DNA of 8,760 bases from Candidatus Aminicenantota bacterium (lineage in GTDB: Bacteria; Acidobacteriota; Aminicenantia; Aminicenantales; Aminicenantaceae). The DNA is taken from contig WTAW01000345.1 in NCBI GenBank assembly GCA_013139435.1, positions 1-8,760 of the forward strand, written 5' to 3'. The position numbers and the translations under genes were made by a program. The notes beneath the pieces are model-generated. The model did not search any database. It worked only from the letters and a program-made list of their open reading frames with translations, and had not been told where the DNA came from. Shown piece by piece: positions 6,425-8,760 of this stretch. The first letter of the stretch is position 1; each line of letters opens with the position of its first letter.

Positions 6425-7702
6425 TCAAGAGACATCGGCTGCTCCTTTGACTCTAGGCACAGGCCTCAATGGACCTCCAAACTCTTTGTAATCATCGAGT
6501 CGACAGGCAGATACCAACCTATCCTTCCAGATGGTCTTATTCGGACAGCCATCACATGTGTCTTCCTCTCCGTTCGGGAGGATATCGATGGGCTGCAAAA
6601 TATTGATCGACTGAGTGTAGAGTTTTTTGAAGAGCAAAAATGGATTCTTCAAAGCGGCCCGGAAATATCTTTTAAAGGCCTTGCGTAATTCGGCGTCAAA
6701 AAGGCCGAATAGCACGAGAAGCTTGCCTCTGCGATTCATGGAGGGTTTAGTGTAGGCAAGATAGGATCCTTTGAAAAAATGATGAAAATTCTGGAGTAGT
6801 TCCATGGATTTAGCCCCGAGGCTGCCGAAAATTTTTCCGGAAATCCCGAAATGACACCCAAGAGTCCACTTGGGAGAGTGAGGCAGAGCAGTGCCTCCTA
6901 TGAAGGCGCACAATTCAAAATCTGGAATGACTTTTTTTACCTGTTGGAAGATCTCCCAGGTGCGAATGCTTCTGTAATCGGTTTCGGAGTGATAAGCGAG
7001 AGCTGATACATTGACTTTTGTGCCCCCCCTATAAAAATCAAAAGGCCATTGGGGCCCGATCACTCTCACGGCGATCAATGTAAGAATATTAACTCTATCG
7101 ATGTTTTGGATGGCCCATTCCACGATATCTGGTACATATTCCAGGGCGTCCGGAAAAATGGTCGTGTTGAACGCACATGTTAGATTCCCCTCATCGTACA
7201 ACATATCAGCAAAATGCTGCCGAAGTTCATTGAGTTGTTTTTCGCTGCACCCCTCCCAATCCGGACGTGTTTGGTGGCTGTCCACATGGAAGGTGAATCC
7301 TTGTGCGCCCGCTTTTTTCAGGTCTTTCAACAAATGCCTATTCAGACCTATTCCGTTTGTGACAATCACAGGTTTGACATTGTGATTATTGACTATCTGG
7401 GTGATTTCGACAATTTTGGGGTGAGTCAGAGGTTCTCCGCCTGCGATGAGCATAGCATCACAACGCCGGAGTTGGAGCATTGTACTAAGCTCCGCCTCGA
7501 TCTGGGAAAGAGATTTTTGGCTTGTTGGGTCATTGGTCGCAAAACATGCATCACATGTGATATTGCACTGCCGAGTGGGCTCGAGCCAGGTCATGGCATT
7601 ATCTGCCATAGTCCAGGGAAGGCGGAATAGTTTCTCTGTGTTTATCTCCTCGTGTAAAGCCTTGTGATCCGCAAGAACGGCTGTCTCACTGATCTTTTCC
7701 AT
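6425..7702 (-). CDS. Radical SAM protein A, first gene of the cluster, with C-terminal cysteine triad
   Basis: This 425-residue radical SAM protein has C46-NIT-C50-DA-C53 (cluster motif), GGEP at 88-91, FHVDSHQ-x-RP at 138-146, NELRQHFAD at 158-166, C176-x-x-N-x-T-I-F, and the terminal C383-DG-C386-(13)-C400-RLDDY. It has an N-terminal extension of about 18 residues relative to protein B and extra cysteines C265 and C283 that B lacks. The middle and C-terminal part (about 200-400) is not a domain I recognise. The basic/aromatic stretches at 300-360 might contact a membrane or lipid. AAGGAG at 7712-7717 is 9 nt before the ATG. Being first and facing a near-consensus promoter, it probably defines the operon. 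The tandem duplication implies two successive or alternative radical steps. The family is certain, the substrate unknown. Confidence 0.87.
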   Translation of the reverse strand: MEKISETAVLADHKALHEEINTEKLFRLPWTMADNAMTWLEPTRQCNITCDACFATNDPTSQKSLSQIEAELSTMLQLRRCDAMLIAGGEPLTHPKIVEITQIVNNHNVKPVIVTNGIGLNRHLLKDLKKAGAQGFTFHVDSHQTRPDWEGCSEKQLNELRQHFADMLYDEGNLTCAFNTTIFPDALEYVPDIVEWAIQNIDRVNILTLIAVRVIGPQWPFDFYRGGTKVNVSALAYHSETDYRSIRTWEIFQQVKKVIPDFELCAFIGGTALPHSPKWTLGCHFGISGKIFGSLGAKSMELLQNFHHFFKGSYLAYTKPSMNRRGKLLVLFGLFDAELRKAFKRYFRAALKNPFLLFKKLYTQSINILQPIDILPNGEEDTCDGCPNKTIWKDRLVSACRLDDYKEFGGPLRPVPRVKGAADVS

Positions 7703-7788
7703 GTGTTTTAGCTCCTTGATAGGATTTGAATATATATTCCTAGAGATGGATTTAATCCAAACATGTTATCTGATCCCACATACAAGAA

Positions 7789-7818
7789 TTTATAGCCCAT
7801 CAAGAAAAAAGTTGTCAA
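7789..7818 (-). promoter_or_regulatory. Sigma70-like promoter of the six-gene cluster
   Basis: On the minus strand a perfect TTGACA (complement of 7813-7818) is followed after 18 bp by TATAAA (complement of 7789-7794), matching five of six -10 bases. A transcript would start near 7782, giving a leader of about 80 nt before radical SAM A. The -35 box is the promoter-proximal unit of the 11-bp repeat array, so a regulator bound there would touch RNA polymerase directly. This is the best promoter match in the window; no mapped start exists. Confidence 0.65.
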
Positions 7819-7862
7819 AAACATGTCAAGAATTTGTCAATTATTTGTTAAATTTCTGTACT
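7812..7862. promoter_or_regulatory. PHO-box-like operator: tandem 11-bp direct repeats
   Basis: On the + strand, TTGTCAA (7812), ATGTCAA (7823), TTGTCAA (7834) and TTGTTAA (7845) each start exactly 11 bp after the last, and a degenerate CTGTACT follows at 7856. The 4-bp spacers are mostly A/T (AAAC, GAAT, TTAT, ATTT). The TGT core is invariant. One unit per helical turn as a direct repeat is the known binding mode of OmpR/PhoB-family response regulators, and 7-bp CTGTCAT-like units plus a 4-bp A/T spacer is specifically the PhoB box layout. Read on the other strand the units are TTGACA/TTAACA, like Bacillus PhoP sites. The array overlaps the -35 box of the minus promoter. The regulator's identity is inferred. 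Confidence 0.65.
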
Positions 7863-7873
7863 CTTCATATTAA
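7845..7873 (+). promoter_or_regulatory. Possible rightward promoter downstream of the repeat array
   Basis: TTGTTA (7845-7850), the fourth repeat unit, is 17 bp from TATTAA (7868-7873), in an overlapping AT-rich run with TAATAAT at 7871-7877. In the E. coli arrangement a PHO box replaces the -35 and the -10 lies about 10 bp after it. CATATT at 7866-7871 fits that spacing after 7855. A transcript would carry a leader of more than 360 nt before the hisC-like gene. This is weaker than the minus-strand promoter, and the two may compete. Confidence 0.3.
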
Positions 7874-7900
7874 TAATGTCCGGAATTCCCACTCCCCGTA

Positions 7901-7915
7901 TGACTCCAAAAGTCA
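7901..7915. repeat. Short inverted repeat TGACT-N5-AGTCA
   Basis: Perfect 5-bp arms around CCAAA form a 15-bp dyad downstream of the repeat array in the divergent region. It could be a dimeric regulator half-site pair, or chance at this length in AT-rich DNA. Confidence 0.3.
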
Positions 7916-7994
7916 CCAGGATCTTTGCCTGTCATAGAGAAAAAACAAACAGGAGCTTCTGTACCCATTTGGCCAGCATAGACATTGAAGGATT

Positions 7995-8010
7995 CGAAAA
8001 CGCTTTTTCG
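7995..8010. repeat. Hairpin CGAAAA-CGCT-TTTTCG
   Basis: A perfect 6-bp stem with a 4-nt loop lies in the hisC-side leader region. The right arm is T-rich, but only CCGACG follows. It is therefore not a standard intrinsic terminator, though it could pause or attenuate a long leader transcript. Confidence 0.35.
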
Positions 8011-8019
8011 CCGACGTAA

Positions 8020-8033
8020 ATATAGTTCTATAT
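8020..8033. repeat. Dyad ATATAG-TT-CTATAT
   Basis: Two perfect 6-bp arms with a 2-bp centre form a 14-bp AT-rich dyad just upstream of a GGGG-A8 run (8037-8048). It is a possible operator for the hisC-like gene. No regulator is recognised. Confidence 0.35.
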
Positions 8034-8081
8034 CACGGGGAAAAAAAAGTCAAACATAAAAACGGGATTATGGCGCGAAGA

Positions 8082-8095
8082 ATTCCTTAAGGAAT
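8082..8095. repeat. Perfect 14-bp palindrome ATTCCTTAAGGAAT
   Basis: This is an uninterrupted 14-bp palindrome 155 bp upstream of the hisC-like start. It is the longest perfect palindrome I found by eye in the window, and it sits in the divergent region where a homodimeric repressor site would be expected. It has no similarity to an operator I can name. Confidence 0.4.
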
Positions 8096-8243
8096 GAGTT
8101 TGTTAAAGATTGCAAATTGTGCTCGAATTTTGTTTATAAATCTGGCATAATTCCTTTTGCTCTTTTACATATGGACTTTTCAGAACGTTTTCTAACCAAA
8201 TTTTTTATTCACAACTTTTATAAGGAAATCTCTGTTTTTCACC

Positions 8244-8248
8244 AGGAG
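8244..8248 (+). promoter_or_regulatory. Unusually close Shine-Dalgarno of the hisC-like gene
   Basis: AGGAG ends only 2 nt before the ATG at 8251, where 5-9 nt is usual. An upstream in-frame stop (TAA at 8221-8223) with no start codon after it rules out a longer N-terminus. The protein begins like other HisC proteins, so the start stands and initiation may be weak. Confidence 0.5.
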
Positions 8249-8250
8249 CC

Positions 8251-8760
8251 ATGAAAAAACTAGTCAAAGATTGCGTATTAAAGGTCGAACAATATGAGCC
8301 AGGAAAACCGATCGAAGTTCTCAGAAGAGAACTCGGATTGGAAGGCGAGATCTATAAGCTGGCGTCCAACGAGAATCCCTTAGGCCCCTCTCCTTTGGCT
8401 CTCGAAGCTATCAGAAATTCACTCAATGAGAGTAATTTCTATCCAGATAACAGTTGTTATCTCTTACGGGAAAAGTTGGGGGAATACCTGGGCTTGGCCC
8501 CCAAGAATATCCTCGTGGGCAACGGCACAACAGAGTTGATCTACTTGATCGGAATCGCATTTTTAAACCCCGAAGACAAACTCATCATGAGTGAATCCGC
8601 GTTTATAATGGCAAAAATAACAGCCCAGATCGTAAACTGCCATTTGGTTGAGGTCCCGATGAAGGATTGTTGTCATGACCTCGAGCGCATCCTCGAAGAG
8701 GTCGATGACGAGACAAAGATCGTCTATCTGGACATTCCCATGAATCCGATCGGGACTTCT
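8251..8760 (+). CDS. HisC-like class I/II PLP aminotransferase, 3' truncated by the window edge
   Basis: The N-terminal 170 residues of a histidinol-phosphate aminotransferase-like enzyme are present. Usual length is about 350-370, so the PLP lysine is outside. Family motifs are PGKPIE (17-22), LASNENPLGPSP (37-48), YPD (64-66), GNGTTELI (90-97, usually GNGSDELI) and DIPMNPIGT (161-169, usually ANPNNPTGT). N165, expected to contact the PLP ring hydroxyl, is kept. The aromatic residue usual in the S-F-x-x-Y block appears replaced: SAFIMAK (116-122) has Ala where Tyr normally stacks. HisC converts imidazole-acetol phosphate and glutamate to histidinol phosphate, but relatives act on aromatic or other amino acids. 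With no other his genes visible and a divergent specialised cluster beside it, a role outside histidine synthesis is possible. Call HisC-like rather than HisC. Confidence 0.85.
   Translation, partial: MKKLVKDCVLKVEQYEPGKPIEVLRRELGLEGEIYKLASNENPLGPSPLALEAIRNSLNESNFYPDNSCYLLREKLGEYLGLAPKNILVGNGTTELIYLIGIAFLNPEDKLIMSESAFIMAKITAQIVNCHLVEVPMKDCCHDLERILEEVDDETKIVYLDIPMNPIGTS

Larger units (their letters stand above)
7703..8250. other. Long divergent regulatory region between radical SAM cluster and hisC-like gene
   Basis: These 548 bp separate two divergent genes and contain no convincing ORF. A 78-codon + strand frame (7701-7937) has no RBS and runs across the promoter and operator. Near the minus-strand gene are a sigma70-like promoter and the 11-bp phased array (7812-7862). 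Further right are four short dyads (7901-7915, 7995-8010, 8020-8033, 8082-8095), an A8 run at 8041-8048 and a solitary PHO half-site-like CTGTCAT at 7929-7935. The stretch nearest hisC is AT-rich, with weak -10-like boxes (TATAAA at 8135-8140, CATAAT at 8146-8151) but no good -35 at proper spacing. Confidence 0.7.

Noticed and set aside
5055..7702. HpnH-type or B12-binding (Tes/Grs-like) radical SAM assignment
   Set aside because: No cobalamin-binding motif is seen before the cluster motif, and sequence around CxxxCxxC does not match what I recall of HpnH, so no specific function is assigned.
7812..7862. CRISPR or iteron interpretation of the 11-bp repeats
   Set aside because: Units are 7 bp with 4-bp spacers, far too short for CRISPR. 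With no replication gene nearby and a promoter overlapping, an operator is the simpler reading.
7701..7937. 78-codon + strand frame in the divergent region
   Set aside because: It starts inside the radical SAM A start codon region, lacks an RBS and runs through the promoter and repeat array.
8143..8160. Sigma54-like TGGCAT...TTTTGC upstream of hisC
   Set aside because: The GG-to-GC distance is 13 bp, not the required 10, and no enhancer site or sigma54 context is visible.

Overview
The window (8,760 bp, moderate GC by eye) reads as bacterial chromosome: dense genes, Shine-Dalgarno sites, one GTG start and sigma70-like promoter hexamers. No transposase, integrase, CRISPR array, rRNA or tRNA was found. 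The gene content would suit a Gram-negative, probably anaerobic lineage such as the former Deltaproteobacteria (Desulfobacterota/Myxococcota). That placement is an impression from protein flavour, not proof.

Layout. At the left edge is the 3' two thirds of a PfkB-family sugar/nucleoside kinase on the + strand (1-653). It is followed by a 284-bp convergent intergenic region with several hairpins. From 938 to 7702 six genes lie on the minus strand in one apparent transcription unit. In transcription order they are radical SAM protein A (7702-6425), its paralogue radical SAM protein B (6278-5055), a GNAT-like acyltransferase (4965-3847), a saccharopine/lysine-6-dehydrogenase-like oxidoreductase (3816-2683), a membrane CDP-alcohol phosphotransferase (2616-1657), and an IPCT-like sugar/inositol-phosphate cytidylyltransferase (1660-938). 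The last two overlap by 4 bp (ATGA). A 548-bp divergent intergenic region (7703-8250) separates the cluster from a + strand hisC-like aminotransferase that runs off the right edge (8251-8760).

Working hypothesis (inference). The cytidylyltransferase makes a CDP-polyol (CDP-inositol-like) or similar activated alcohol. The membrane phosphotransferase moves the phospho-alcohol onto an acceptor to give a phosphodiester lipid or solute. The two radical SAM enzymes, the dehydrogenase and the acyltransferase build or decorate the product. I know of no characterised pathway with this combination, so it is the best candidate here for an undescribed system.

Regulation. The strongest non-coding signal is a run of four 7-bp units (TTGTCAA-like) at exactly 11-bp spacing (7812-7851), with a degenerate fifth at 7856. 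This is the architecture of a PHO box or related OmpR/PhoB-family operator. Read on the minus strand the units are TTGACA. The promoter-proximal one sits 18 bp from TATAAA, so the array overlaps a near-consensus promoter for the six-gene cluster. Phosphate-responsive control is therefore plausible and testable.
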